A stretch of 64,000 nt of DNA from assembly GCA_016794585.1 (NCBI GenBank), contig JAEUJM010000046.1, positions 22,443 to 86,442 on the forward strand, read 5' to 3'. The stretch comes from Acidimicrobiales bacterium. GTDB lineage: Bacteria > Actinomycetota > Acidimicrobiia > Acidimicrobiales > DATDAH01. The notes under the pieces were generated by a model. It did not search any database. It had not been told where the DNA came from and worked only from the letters and a program-made list of their open reading frames with translations. The translations under genes and the position numbers were made by a program. Numbering within the stretch: position 1 is the first letter of the stretch; every line of letters begins with the position of its first letter. This document shows, piece by piece, positions 14,089 through 23,589 of the stretch.

Positions 14089-14781
14089 TCAGTCTGGCGG
14101 CTGTTCGATCAGCACGCCCCGATCGAGGTGGAGGTGGCGGTCGGCGGCGCCGAGCAGGTCCCGGTCGTGGGTGACGATGAGGGTGGCGACCCCCCGCCGG
14201 TGCGCCTCATCGGCCAGCAGGCGCACGACCTCGACACCGAGGGCGGGGTCGAGCGACGCCGTGGGCTCGTCGGCCAGCAGGACCGACGGCTCGGCCATAA
14301 GCGCACGGGCGATGCCGATGCGCTGGCGCTCGCCACCGGAGAGGTGGGCGGGCACCCGACCGGCGGCGCCGGCGAGGCCCACGTCGTCGAGCAGGGCATC
14401 GGCCCCCCGGCGTCGGTCAGCGCGCCCGACGCCGTTGACGTGGCCGACCAGCTCGAGCTGCTCACGAGCGGTGAGTGCCGCCAGCAGGTTGGCCGACTGG
14501 TAGACGACGCCGACGTGGTCGCCCCGGACCCGGGTGCGCCGGCGCTCGCTGAGCGCGGCGGTGGCTTCACCACCGACGTGGACCTCGCCCGCCTGAGGTC
14601 GGCGCAGGAGGCCGGCGATGGCCAGCAGCGTGGACTTCCCCGAGCCCGACGGTCCGGTGACCACCACGACCTCGCCGGGGGCGACGGTGAGATCGACGGC
14701 GTCGAGCAGCACGCGGGTGCCGTCGCCGTCGGGCACGGCGTAGGTCACGCGGTCGAGGACGAGGCCGGGGCGCATACTCAT
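14089..14781 (-). CDS. ABC transporter ATP-binding protein (MacB/LolD type)
   Basis: 230 residues. Walker A is VVVTGPSGSGKSTLLA, the Q-loop is GVVYQSANLLAALT, the signature motif is LSGGERQRIGIARAL, Walker B is SVLLADEPTASLD and the H-loop is LIVTHDRDLL. The spacing fits the LolD/MacB group of ATPases that work with FtsX-type permeases. Its ATG overlaps the stop of the permease (ATGA), so both are coupled. The start at 14781 is chosen for that overlap. Confidence 0.93.
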   Translation of the reverse strand: MSMRPGLVLDRVTYAVPDGDGTRVLLDAVDLTVAPGEVVVVTGPSGSGKSTLLAIAGLLRRPQAGEVHVGGEATAALSERRRTRVRGDHVGVVYQSANLLAALTAREQLELVGHVNGVGRADRRRGADALLDDVGLAGAAGRVPAHLSGGERQRIGIARALMAEPSVLLADEPTASLDPALGVEVVRLLADEAHRRGVATLIVTHDRDLLGAADRHLHLDRGVLIEQPPD

Positions 14782-15878
14782 GGCTCCACCCCCAGCGCGA
14801 TGGCGGGCTCGACCTTGGTGATGCGTCGGAAGGGGATGACCGACCCGATGAGCCCGGCCACCACCAGCACCAGCGCCGTCGACAGCGTCCCGGACAGGGT
14901 GAGGTCGATGGGGGCGGCGCCGCCCGCCAGAAGGGCGGTGACGGCCGCGCCGAGTGCCGTCCCCGCGGCGGTGGCGAGCGCCACGACCACGAGCATCTGG
15001 CCCACGGCGTCGACCAGCACGTAGCGGCTGGACGCGCCCATGGCCTTCAGCAGGCCGATCTGGCGGGTGCGCTGCACGGCCAGGACCGTGAAGAAGGCGC
15101 CGACGACCAGCGCCGAGATGACGACGAGGAAGCCCCGGATGAGCGACATGGTGGCGGTCTCGGCGGTGAACCCCGGCGAGCCGTTGTAGGCCTCGGCCTT
15201 GGTCACCGTCTCGGTGCCGGCGGCGGCGTCCACCGCGGTGAGATCGGTGCCGGGCGGGACGTCGGAGAGGTCGAGGCCGAGGGCCGAGAAGCGCCCACGG
15301 GGGTCGTTGCCGAAGGTGACCGCCTGCCATGTGTCGAGCGACGTGTAGGCGAGGGGGACGTGCCCGTACGAGCCGGCGAAGGTGAAGCCGAGGACCGGGA
15401 GGGTCTCGTCGGTGCCGGCGAGGCGGTACTCGTCGCCCACCTCGACGCCGTCCTCCTGGAGCTCGGAGGCGAGCACCAGGCCGGGCTCGCCGGCCAGTGC
15501 CTCCTGGGCCTCGGCTCGCTCGACGAGGAAGCTGTCGGCCGGGACCCCGAACAGGGCCAGGTCGAGGCTCGGGCCCTCATCGACCGGCGCGGCGTTCACG
15601 AAGGACACGCCGACCGGCGAGACCTCGGCCCCGGGCACGTCCTCCCAGGCGGCGAGGGCGTCGCCGTCGAGGGTCGAGCGGCTGAACACCGACTGGGAGC
15701 CGGGGGCGAAGGCCAGGTGGTCGAGGGGTAGGGCCCGCAGGCCCGACGTCCCGTCACGGACGAGCCCGTCGGCGAGGCCGGCGAGGACGGTGGAGAGGAT
15801 GGCCACCAGCGCCACCACCACGCCCACGAGGACGAAGCGGCGCCACGAGCGGAGGAGGTCACGCCAGGCGAAGAACAC
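14778..15878 (-). CDS. FtsX/MacB-type ABC transporter permease
   Basis: 366 residues with the MacB-like plan: an N-terminal helix (RFVLVGVVVALVAILSTVLAGLAD), a periplasmic domain of about 190 residues, then three C-terminal helices including FLVVISALVVGAFFTVLAVQRTRQIGLLKAMGAS, whose QIGLLKAMGAS is the FtsX-family coupling loop. It starts at a GTG with GGAG upstream. Together with the next gene it should form an export or mechanotransmission system in the membrane; substrate unknown. A 30-bp palindrome lies 17 bases ahead of the start. Confidence 0.9.
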   Translation of the reverse strand: MFFAWRDLLRSWRRFVLVGVVVALVAILSTVLAGLADGLVRDGTSGLRALPLDHLAFAPGSQSVFSRSTLDGDALAAWEDVPGAEVSPVGVSFVNAAPVDEGPSLDLALFGVPADSFLVERAEAQEALAGEPGLVLASELQEDGVEVGDEYRLAGTDETLPVLGFTFAGSYGHVPLAYTSLDTWQAVTFGNDPRGRFSALGLDLSDVPPGTDLTAVDAAAGTETVTKAEAYNGSPGFTAETATMSLIRGFLVVISALVVGAFFTVLAVQRTRQIGLLKAMGASSRYVLVDAVGQMLVVVALATAAGTALGAAVTALLAGGAAPIDLTLSGTLSTALVLVVAGLIGSVIPFRRITKVEPAIALGVEP

Positions 15879-15894
15879 TGGTGCGCTCCAGAGA

Positions 15895-15924
15895 TGTCGA
15901 CAACATGTCGTCATGTTATCGACA
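15895..15924. promoter_or_regulatory. 30-bp palindromic operator upstream of the ABC exporter operon
   Basis: The arms TGTCGACAACATG and CATGTTATCGACA flank TCGT; 12 of 13 positions pair. It lies between the exporter permease start (15878, leftward) and the serine hydrolase start (15969, rightward), so a regulator bound here could control both. The TetR protein encoded in the same operon is the obvious candidate (inference). Confidence 0.75.
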
Positions 15925-15968
15925 CTGTGTCGCTTTCCTCGGGTGATCCGCGACCCACAGCCGCACGA

Positions 15969-17156
15969 ATGTCCCGCGTGCACCGACCCTGGGTCCCCGT
16001 CCTCGTCGTCGGCCTCGTGCTCGCGCTCGTCGCGGGCGGCTGCGGGGGCGGCAGCGAGACGGCCGACGACTCCGAGGGGTCCGCCACCGCCACGACGACC
16101 GCGCCCATCGTCGCGTCGAGGTCGGTGACCGAGGCCGAGCTCCAGGCCTTCGCCGACGAGCTGGTGACCGACACCCGCTCCCAACGGGCGATCGTCGCGT
16201 GGGCCGACGGCGACGAGGACCCGGTGGTCGTGACCGTCGGCGAGGACGTGCAGGCCGACGATGCCTTCCACGTGGCCTCCATCACCAAGTCCTTCGTCGC
16301 CGCCGCCCTCGTCCTGCTCGACGCCGACGGCACGGTCGAACTCGACGCCCCCGTCGCCACCTACGTCGACTGGCCCGGCGGCGAGGACATCACGGTCAGC
16401 CAGCTCCTCGACCACACCAGCGGGCTCGGGCCCTTCGGCAACCCCGGCGACGGCGAGGAGGACGGCACCGGCTCCCACTACCTCGAGCTGGTCCAGCGGG
16501 GCGGCGCCCTCTCCCTCGACGAGGTGCTCGCCGCCACCCGCGACATCGCTCCCGTGGACGAGCCCGGGGCCTCCGCCACCTACAGCAACCTCAACTACGT
16601 CGTCGCCGGCGCCGTCGTCAAGGCCGCGACGGACGAGGACGTGGGTGCCGTCCTCCAGGAGCGCCTGTTCGAGCCACTGGGCATGGACCACACCTGGTAC
16701 CCGCCGCGGGCTCCCGGTGACGCCGAGCCCCTCCCGGGCCTCTACGAGCTCGAGCCCGAGCTCGACCCGTTGCCGACCACGGCGTTCGACATGGAGCCGT
16801 GGCGCACGGTGGCGGCGCCGGCCGCCGGTGCCGTCTCCACCCTCGACGACCTCCTCACCTGGCGCCACGCCGTCCTCCGCGAGCAGCGGATCGGTGGGGT
16901 CGACGTCTCGGCCATGACCGAGATCGGGCCGGGCGGCTACGGCCTGGGCGTGGCCGGCGTGACCGCCGACGGCGCCTGCATCTTCGAGGGCTGCCCGCCC
17001 GACCAGGACTTCACGCGTTGGGGGCTCAACGGCGACATCCCCGGCTCGTCCACCCGGGTCCTGCACGACCCGACCACCGACGCCACCCTGTTCGTCTACC
17101 TCGACCGCAACGCCCTGTCCCTCGACGAGCCGATGCTGGCCTTCGTCGAGGGGTGA
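15969..17156 (+). CDS. Serine hydrolase of the beta-lactamase (class C/EstB) family, lipoprotein
   Basis: 395 residues. The N-terminus has a signal helix with lipobox ALVAGGC, followed by a low-complexity linker, so it is probably anchored outside the membrane. The fold markers are ASITKSF (the S-x-x-K nucleophile and general base), ATYSNLNY (Y-x-N) and a third box near WGLNGDIPG. LLDHTSGL is the usual motif of this family. The ATG at 15969 gives the signal peptide directly at the N-terminus. Possible activities are esterase, D-aminopeptidase or carboxypeptidase; true beta-lactamase function cannot be claimed. It diverges from the exporter operon. Confidence 0.88.
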   Translation: MSRVHRPWVPVLVVGLVLALVAGGCGGGSETADDSEGSATATTTAPIVASRSVTEAELQAFADELVTDTRSQRAIVAWADGDEDPVVVTVGEDVQADDAFHVASITKSFVAAALVLLDADGTVELDAPVATYVDWPGGEDITVSQLLDHTSGLGPFGNPGDGEEDGTGSHYLELVQRGGALSLDEVLAATRDIAPVDEPGASATYSNLNYVVAGAVVKAATDEDVGAVLQERLFEPLGMDHTWYPPRAPGDAEPLPGLYELEPELDPLPTTAFDMEPWRTVAAPAAGAVSTLDDLLTWRHAVLREQRIGGVDVSAMTEIGPGGYGLGVAGVTADGACIFEGCPPDQDFTRWGLNGDIPGSSTRVLHDPTTDATLFVYLDRNALSLDEPMLAFVEG

Positions 17157-17255
17157 CCCACCCGCCGGACCCATCAATTTTCCGGAGCGGGGCCCCGCGC
17201 GGGTACGCTCTACCGTCCGGCCGACGGGGGTGACCTCGGGAGTCGGGTGCTTCAC

Positions 17256-17330
17256 GGTCCCGTGGTGCAGTTTGGAGTGCACGCCGCCCTGTCAAGGCGG
17301 AGGTCGCGGGTTCAAATCCCGTCGGGACCG
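17256..17330 (+). tRNA. tRNA-Asp (GTC anticodon)
   Basis: 75 bases. Acceptor GGTCCCG pairs with CGGGACC, the anticodon arm CCGCC-CTGTCAA-GGCGG carries GTC, and the T arm CGGGTTCAAATCCCG is canonical. The discriminator is G; CCA is not encoded. A TACGCT/TACCGT stretch 40-50 bases upstream is the likely promoter. Confidence 0.95.
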
Positions 17331-17350
17331 CCAGCAACACCCAAGTTCAC

Positions 17351-17426
17351 GGTCGGGTAGCTCAGTTGGCAGAGCGCGCGCCTGAAAAGCGCGAGGTCAC
17401 CGGATCGACGCCGGTCCCGACCACCA
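17351..17426 (+). tRNA. tRNA-Phe (GAA anticodon), CCA encoded
   Basis: Acceptor GGTCGGG pairs with CCCGACC, D arm GCTCAGTTGGCAGAGC, anticodon arm with GAA, and an encoded A-CCA end. The T arm is ACCGG-ATCGACG-CCGGT: the first loop base is A where nearly all tRNAs have T (position 54), so the usual T54-A58 contact is altered. It follows tRNA-Asp by 20 bases, probably in the same transcript. Confidence 0.93.
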
Positions 17427-17467
17427 CTTCGTCCCTCCCCTGCTGCGGCCCTCGTAGGCTGCGCGGG

Positions 17468-18577
17468 ATGCGACGATCCACCAGCGGGGTCCTGCTCTGC
17501 GGCGCACTCCTGCTGGCCGCCGCCTGCGGCTCCGGAGTCGACGGCGGGGATGATCCCGGCGGCGGCGCCGGTGGGTCCGACGGCACCTCCGGCATCGAGG
17601 GAGCGCTCTCGGTCGTGCCCCTCACCGACGGCGCCACCGACTTCGTCGTGGTCAACGACATCGCCGCCGCCGCGGACGCTGCCGGCGTGACCGCGCCAGG
17701 GGCCGACGCCGACGACCTCGCCCTGGGCGACTACTTCAGCACCATCTCCGGCCTCGAGGACTCGCCCGTGGCGGTCGCCCCCGCCGAGCTCGTGCAGCAG
17801 ACGGCCATCGAGGACGACGCCTGGCGCACCGAGCTGGGCTGGGCGCCGGTCGACCTGACGGGCGACGTCAGCGCCGGCCAGCCCCCGAACCACCTCCAGG
17901 CCTTCTTCGCCGACTTCGACGCCGCTGAGATCGACGAGGCCGTGCACAGCGACCCCACCTGGAGCGACCAGCTCGTGGAGGTGGAGTACGACGGACTCAC
18001 CTACTACTCGTGGGGCGAGGACGGGTCCATCGACCCCGAGGGCCTGTCCACCGTCCGCCGCCTCGGCGAGTCGGCCCGCCTGTTCGTGGACGAGGAGGCC
18101 GGGCTCGCCTACTGGACCCGCACCACCGAGGGCATGGAGCAGGCGCTGGCCACCTTCGCGGGCGACGCCCCCTCGCTGGCTGACGACCCCGAGCTCGGCC
18201 CGATGGCGGCGGCCCTCGACGACCTGGGCGCGTACAGCGCGGTGCTCACCGCGGACGCAGAGCTGTTCGCCGGCGGCGGAGAGCTCGAGCCCTACGACGC
18301 GGTGGCGAGCGGCGCCGCCGTGGTCGACGGCGGGCCCCGGCTGCTGCTCGTCTACGCCAACCCCGACGAGGCCACCGCGCAGGCCAACGCCGACGCGCTC
18401 GCCGCCCTCGTGGCCGACGGCGAGTCGAGCGCCAACGGCCGACCGTGGTCCGACGCCCTGGGCGCCGGCGAGATCGAGGTCGACGGCACCCTCGTCACCG
18501 CCACGTTCCCCACCGAGGACGCCCGCCTCTGGAACGGGATCTTCCTCCAGCGCGACAGCCTGCTCACGTTCGACTGA
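17468..18577 (+). CDS. Secreted lipoprotein of unknown function
   Basis: 369 residues. The N-terminus MRRSTSGVLLCGALLLAAAC is a lipoprotein signal with the Cys at residue 20, followed by a Gly/Asp-rich linker. The mature part is strongly acidic, with TELGWAPVDLTGDVSAGQPP and FADFDAAEIDEAV; I do not recognise a family with certainty. A TAGGCT box seven bases before the ATG suggests a leaderless start immediately downstream of tRNA-Phe. It ends at a long hairpin (18598-18646) shared with the convergent HAD gene. Confidence 0.75.
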   Translation: MRRSTSGVLLCGALLLAAACGSGVDGGDDPGGGAGGSDGTSGIEGALSVVPLTDGATDFVVVNDIAAAADAAGVTAPGADADDLALGDYFSTISGLEDSPVAVAPAELVQQTAIEDDAWRTELGWAPVDLTGDVSAGQPPNHLQAFFADFDAAEIDEAVHSDPTWSDQLVEVEYDGLTYYSWGEDGSIDPEGLSTVRRLGESARLFVDEEAGLAYWTRTTEGMEQALATFAGDAPSLADDPELGPMAAALDDLGAYSAVLTADAELFAGGGELEPYDAVASGAAVVDGGPRLLLVYANPDEATAQANADALAALVADGESSANGRPWSDALGAGEIEVDGTLVTATFPTEDARLWNGIFLQRDSLLTFD

Positions 18578-18597
18578 GCGCACCGCCGCCCCGAACC

Positions 18598-18646
18598 GAG
18601 GTGGAGGCGACAGCGTCCGGAATCCGACCGCTCTCGCCTCCACCTC
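18598..18646. terminator. Bidirectional hairpin between convergent genes
   Basis: GAGGTGGAGGCGA at 18598-18610 is perfectly complementary to TCGCCTCCACCTC at 18634-18646, with a 23-base loop. It lies between the ends of the lipoprotein gene (+) and the HAD gene (-). No T-run follows on either side, so termination strength is uncertain. Confidence 0.6.
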
Positions 18647-18652
18647 TCGCGG

Positions 18653-19387
18653 TCAATCGAGCAGCAGCGCCGCCAGCTCGGCGTGGTGGTCGATGACGTG
18701 GTCGGCGTCGGGCGACGCGTGGTCGGGGTCGTCCCACACGCCCTGGTAGCGGACGGCGGTCATGCCCGCCGCCTTCGCCCCGCCGGCGTCGGTGCGGCGC
18801 AGGTCGCCCACGTGGGCTGCCCGGGCCGGGTCGTCCACACCGACGCCGGCGAGGGCGTGGGCGAAGATGGCGCCGTGGGGCTTGTAGACGCCCACCTCGT
18901 CGGAGAAGGACCAGTGGTCGAAGTACCCGAGCAGGCCATAGTGCACGAGGTGTTCCCGCAGGCGGGGCGACCCGGTGATGCCGACGTCGCAGATGATGCC
19001 GATGCGCAGGCCGGCGTCATGCAGCGCGGCGAGCGCCTCGCCGATGCCGTCGGTGGGGACCACGTCCTCGCTGCGGCCGTGGGTGACGGTCAGCTCGACG
19101 AGCTGATCCACCACGGTCGGCGCCGGCGTGACGCCGAGCTCGGCGAGCACGTCCGCGACCGCCTCGGCGGCGCCGTGCTGGCGGTTGTCGATCCACGCCT
19201 GCTCGTGCAGGACGCGCATGGCGTCGAAGGCCGCCTCGAGGCGGTCGCGGGTGACGTCATGCCCTTCCGCGATGAGCAGGTCGGTGTAGACGTCGACACG
19301 GCGGTCCCACTGCGCCTCCGGCGGGATGCGCATGAGCGTGTTCCAGTAGTCGAACGTGACCGCGTCGAAGCGCTGCGAGTCGGGCAT
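18653..19387 (-). CDS. HAD superfamily hydrolase
   Basis: 244 residues. Motif I is FDAVTFDYWNTLM with the nucleophilic Asp (the second acid is replaced by Trp, as in some haloacid-dehalogenase-type subgroups). Motif II lies at IGIICDVGITGS, motif III is the Lys of YKPHGAIFAHAL, and motif IV is HVGDLRRTDAGGAKAAGM with paired acids. A helical cap of about 90 residues sits between motifs I and II. It probably hydrolyses a phosphorylated metabolite; the substrate is unknown. The ATG at 19387 has GGATGA upstream. Confidence 0.85.
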   Translation of the reverse strand: MPDSQRFDAVTFDYWNTLMRIPPEAQWDRRVDVYTDLLIAEGHDVTRDRLEAAFDAMRVLHEQAWIDNRQHGAAEAVADVLAELGVTPAPTVVDQLVELTVTHGRSEDVVPTDGIGEALAALHDAGLRIGIICDVGITGSPRLREHLVHYGLLGYFDHWSFSDEVGVYKPHGAIFAHALAGVGVDDPARAAHVGDLRRTDAGGAKAAGMTAVRYQGVWDDPDHASPDADHVIDHHAELAALLLD

Positions 19388-19421
19388 CACGTCATCCCTA
19401 GCAGCCGGCACCCGTCATTCC

Positions 19422-19460
19422 CGAGGCAATAGCGCGCGCCGAGCGCGCGCTCTTGCCTCG
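19422..19460 (-). terminator. Intrinsic terminator-like hairpin after the malic enzyme gene
   Basis: CGAGGCAA and AGCGCGCG (19422-19438) pair with CGCGCGCT and TTGCCTCG (19444-19460), with one mismatch in between and a five-base loop. It lies 22 bases beyond the malic enzyme stop, separating it from the HAD gene on the same strand. Confidence 0.65.
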
Positions 19461-19481
19461 ACTTCGGCGTGTGGGCGCCGG

Positions 19482-20888
<1,407 letters not shown>

Positions 20889-20950
20889 CGCAGCGAAAGC
20901 TAGCGGTGTTCGCCGCGGCCGCCCCAACCGTTCCCTACGCTGCGGCCCCG

Positions 20951-22045
20951 ATGGCCCTCCCGCTCAACCCTCCCGTCAAGCCCATGCTCGCCAAGGCGGT
21001 GGCCGGCATCGACCAGCTCCCCGAGGGGGACTACGCCTTCGAGCCCAAGTGGGACGGCTTCCGCTGCATCGTGTTCAAGGACGGCGACCAGATCGAGCTG
21101 GGCAGCCGTAACGAGCGCCCGCTGACCCGCTACTTCCCCGAGCTGCTACCGCCGCTGCTGGCCCAGCTGCCCGACCGCTGTGTGGTCGACGGCGAGATCG
21201 TGCTGGTCGGCCCCGAGCGCCTCGAGTTCGACCAGCTCCAGCAGCGCATCCACCCCGCCGAGTCCCGCATCAACCGCCTGGCCGAGGAGACGCCGGCCAG
21301 CTTCGTGGCCTTCGACCTGCTCGCCCTGGGCGACAAGGACCTCACCGGCCAGCCCTTCTTCCGCCGGCGGGCCCAGCTGGAGAACGCCCTCGCCGACGCC
21401 ACCGCCCCCATCCACCTCACCCGCACCACGACCGAGCGCGACGAGGCCGAGGACTGGTTCCAGCGCTTCGAGGGCGCCGGCCTCGACGGGGTCATGGCCA
21501 AGCCCACCGACGGCCTGTACGTCAGCGACAAGCGGGTGCAGTTCAAGGTGAAGCACCAGCGCACCGCCGACTGCGTGGTTGCGGGCTATCGGGTCCACAA
21601 GAGCGGCGACGGCATCGGCTCGCTGCTCCTCGGCCTCTGGGTCGACGGCGACGACGGCACGCCCGAGCTCAGCCACGTCGGCGTCGCCGCCAGCTTCACG
21701 GCCAAGCGCCGGGTCGAGCTCACCGACGAGCTGGCGCCCTACGAGGTCGACGCCACCACCGGCCACCCCTGGCAGGAGTGGGTCGAGCACATGACCAACG
21801 CCAGCGAGGCCGGCAAGGTCGCCGGCGGCCTCAGCCGCTGGAACGCCGGAAAGGACCTCTCCTGGCACCCGCTGCGGGCCGAGCTGGTGTGCGAGGTGAA
21901 GTACGGCGGCGTGCTCGACGGCCGCTTCCGCCCCGGCGTCACCCAGTTCCTCCGCTGGCGCCCCGACCGCGAGCCGGCCAGCTGCACCTTCGACCAGCTC
22001 GAGCTGCCCCCACCCGTCCAGGTGGGCGAGGTGCTGGGCGGCTGA
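20951..22045 (+). CDS. ATP-dependent DNA ligase LigC-like
   Basis: 364 residues, close to mycobacterial LigC. The adenylation motif is FEPKWDGFRCIVF with Lys as the AMP acceptor; motif III is SFVAFDLLALG, motif IV GLDGVMAKP and motif V RVQFKVKHQRTADCVV. The C-terminal part is the OB-fold domain. It joins DNA nicks and in mycobacteria serves repair in partnership with LigD-type polymerases. A TACGCT box nine bases before the ATG suggests leaderless transcription. The nearby stand-alone polymerase-domain gene makes a repair pair, with a small membrane-protein gene between them on the other strand. Confidence 0.92.
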   Translation: MALPLNPPVKPMLAKAVAGIDQLPEGDYAFEPKWDGFRCIVFKDGDQIELGSRNERPLTRYFPELLPPLLAQLPDRCVVDGEIVLVGPERLEFDQLQQRIHPAESRINRLAEETPASFVAFDLLALGDKDLTGQPFFRRRAQLENALADATAPIHLTRTTTERDEAEDWFQRFEGAGLDGVMAKPTDGLYVSDKRVQFKVKHQRTADCVVAGYRVHKSGDGIGSLLLGLWVDGDDGTPELSHVGVAASFTAKRRVELTDELAPYEVDATTGHPWQEWVEHMTNASEAGKVAGGLSRWNAGKDLSWHPLRAELVCEVKYGGVLDGRFRPGVTQFLRWRPDREPASCTFDQLELPPPVQVGEVLGG

Positions 22046-22054
22046 TCAGTCGCC

Positions 22055-22489
22055 TCAGTCGTCGGCGAAGGCCAGGTCGACCGCCGGCACGGGGTCGCAG
22101 CCGAGGCACTGCTGGCGCACCCGCAGGATCGACGCCGTGGCCATGACCGCCACCAGGGCGCCCAGGGCCACCGAGGCGTAGACCGGCATCTCCGCGTGGC
22201 CGGCGAGGAAGAGGTAGGCGTAGGGCGTCAGGAAGGCGGCGCCGGCCACCCCGCACCAGCGCTGGGCGGCGGCGAAGTCCTGGGCGCGGAACGCCGCCAC
22301 GATGCGCACCTGGCCGAGGGCCAGGGGGTACGCGGTGACGACGTCGAGGAAGAGGAAGGCGGCCGGGTTGATCCCGTAGCGGGCGAGGATCGGCCAGGCG
22401 AGCACGGCGCGCAGCAGCGAGTACCCGCAGAGGATGAGGATCCACATCCTGCCAACGCGTCCGACTGCCGCGTCTACAGGAGCGGTCAT
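22055..22489 (-). CDS. Small membrane protein of unknown function
   Basis: 144 residues with about four hydrophobic helices: MWILILCGYSLLRAVLAWPI, AFLFLDVVTAYPLALGQV, WCGVAGAAFLTPYAYLFLAG and VALGALVAVMATASIL, ending with RVRQQCLGCDP, a CxxC pair. I do not recognise the family. It lies nine bases from the convergent ligC stop and is divergent from the polymerase-domain gene. The ATG at 22489 is preceded at ten bases by TACGAT; an ATG at 22447 would still give all helices. Confidence 0.65.
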   Translation of the reverse strand: MTAPVDAAVGRVGRMWILILCGYSLLRAVLAWPILARYGINPAAFLFLDVVTAYPLALGQVRIVAAFRAQDFAAAQRWCGVAGAAFLTPYAYLFLAGHAEMPVYASVALGALVAVMATASILRVRQQCLGCDPVPAVDLAFADD

Positions 22490-22553
22490 GTTGGGACTCA
22501 TCGTACTGATGAGGGCCGTCCTGAAGGAATCGGCCCCGACTACCGTCGGCTCG

Positions 22554-23582
22554 GTGGGGACACCCGACGCCGGAGCGCGCACCATCGAACGGGACGGCCA
22601 CGAGGTCACCGTGACCAACGGCGACAAGGTGTACTTCCCCGGCAGCGGGGCCACGAAGGGCGATCTCGTCGACTTCTACGTGGCCATCGAGGGGCCCCTC
22701 ATGGCGGCGGTCGGCGGGCGGCCGGCGCTGATGCAGCGCTTCCCCAACGGGGTGAAGGGCAAGTCGTTCTTCCAGAAGCGGGTGCCCGACTCGCGCCCCG
22801 ACTGGCTCGACACCACCACGGTCTCCACTCCCAACGGCACCGAGAGCGACGCCCTCGTCCTCACCGACCTGGCCCACGTGCTGTGGGCGGTGAACCTCGG
22901 GTGCATCGGCCTCCACCTCTGGCCGGCGCTGGCCACCGACGTCGACATCTCCGACCAGCTCCGCATCGACCTCGACCCGTCCCCCGGCGTCGACTTCGCC
23001 GACATCTGCTGGACGGCCCACCAGGTGAAGGCCTTCCTCGACGAGCTCGGCATCGACGTCCACGTGAAGACCACGGGCAACCGGGGCCTGCACCTCTACG
23101 CCCTGCTCGAGCCCCGTTGGACGGCCTACGAGGTGCGCGCCGCCGCCGTGGCCCTCGCCCGCGAGCTCGAGCGCCGCCACCCCGAGCGCATCACCGCCCA
23201 GTGGTGGAAGGAGGAGCGCGGCGCCCGCGTCTTCATCGATTTCAACCAGAACGCCCCCCACAAGACCGTGTTCGGGGCCTGGTCGGTGCGGCCGAGGGTG
23301 GGCGGCCAGGTGTCCACGCCCATCACGTGGGACGAGGTCGACGGCGTCGACCCCGATCAGCTCACCATGGCCACCGTCCCCCCGAAGGTCGAGGCCGAGG
23401 GGGACCCGTGGGCGGCGATGTACGGCGCCCCGCAGTCGATCGAGGCGCTGCTGGCGATGTCCGAGCAGGACATGGCCGCCGGCCTCATGGACGCGCCGTG
23501 GCCGCCCGTCTACCCGAAGATGCCCAACGAGCCGCCCCGGGTGGCGCCCAGCCGCGCCAAGAAGGACCCGGCCGCCGAGTGA
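22554..23582 (+). CDS. Stand-alone LigD-type polymerase (primase) domain protein
   Basis: 342 residues of the archaeo-eukaryotic primase superfamily as found in LigD and mycobacterial PolD/Prim proteins. Motifs: NGDKVYFPGSGATKGDL at the start, QKRVPDSRPDW, the catalytic Asp pair in RIDLDPSPGVDF, HVKTTGNRGLHLYALL with the nucleotide-binding His, and VFIDFNQNAPHKTVFGAWSVRP with the third Asp. Such enzymes add ribo- or deoxyribonucleotides during end joining and gap filling. No ligase or nuclease domain is attached and no Ku gene is nearby. The GTG start is inferred from TACCGT seven bases upstream. Confidence 0.9.
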   Translation: MGTPDAGARTIERDGHEVTVTNGDKVYFPGSGATKGDLVDFYVAIEGPLMAAVGGRPALMQRFPNGVKGKSFFQKRVPDSRPDWLDTTTVSTPNGTESDALVLTDLAHVLWAVNLGCIGLHLWPALATDVDISDQLRIDLDPSPGVDFADICWTAHQVKAFLDELGIDVHVKTTGNRGLHLYALLEPRWTAYEVRAAAVALARELERRHPERITAQWWKEERGARVFIDFNQNAPHKTVFGAWSVRPRVGGQVSTPITWDEVDGVDPDQLTMATVPPKVEAEGDPWAAMYGAPQSIEALLAMSEQDMAAGLMDAPWPPVYPKMPNEPPRVAPSRAKKDPAAE

Positions 23583-23589
23583 GCCGGCG

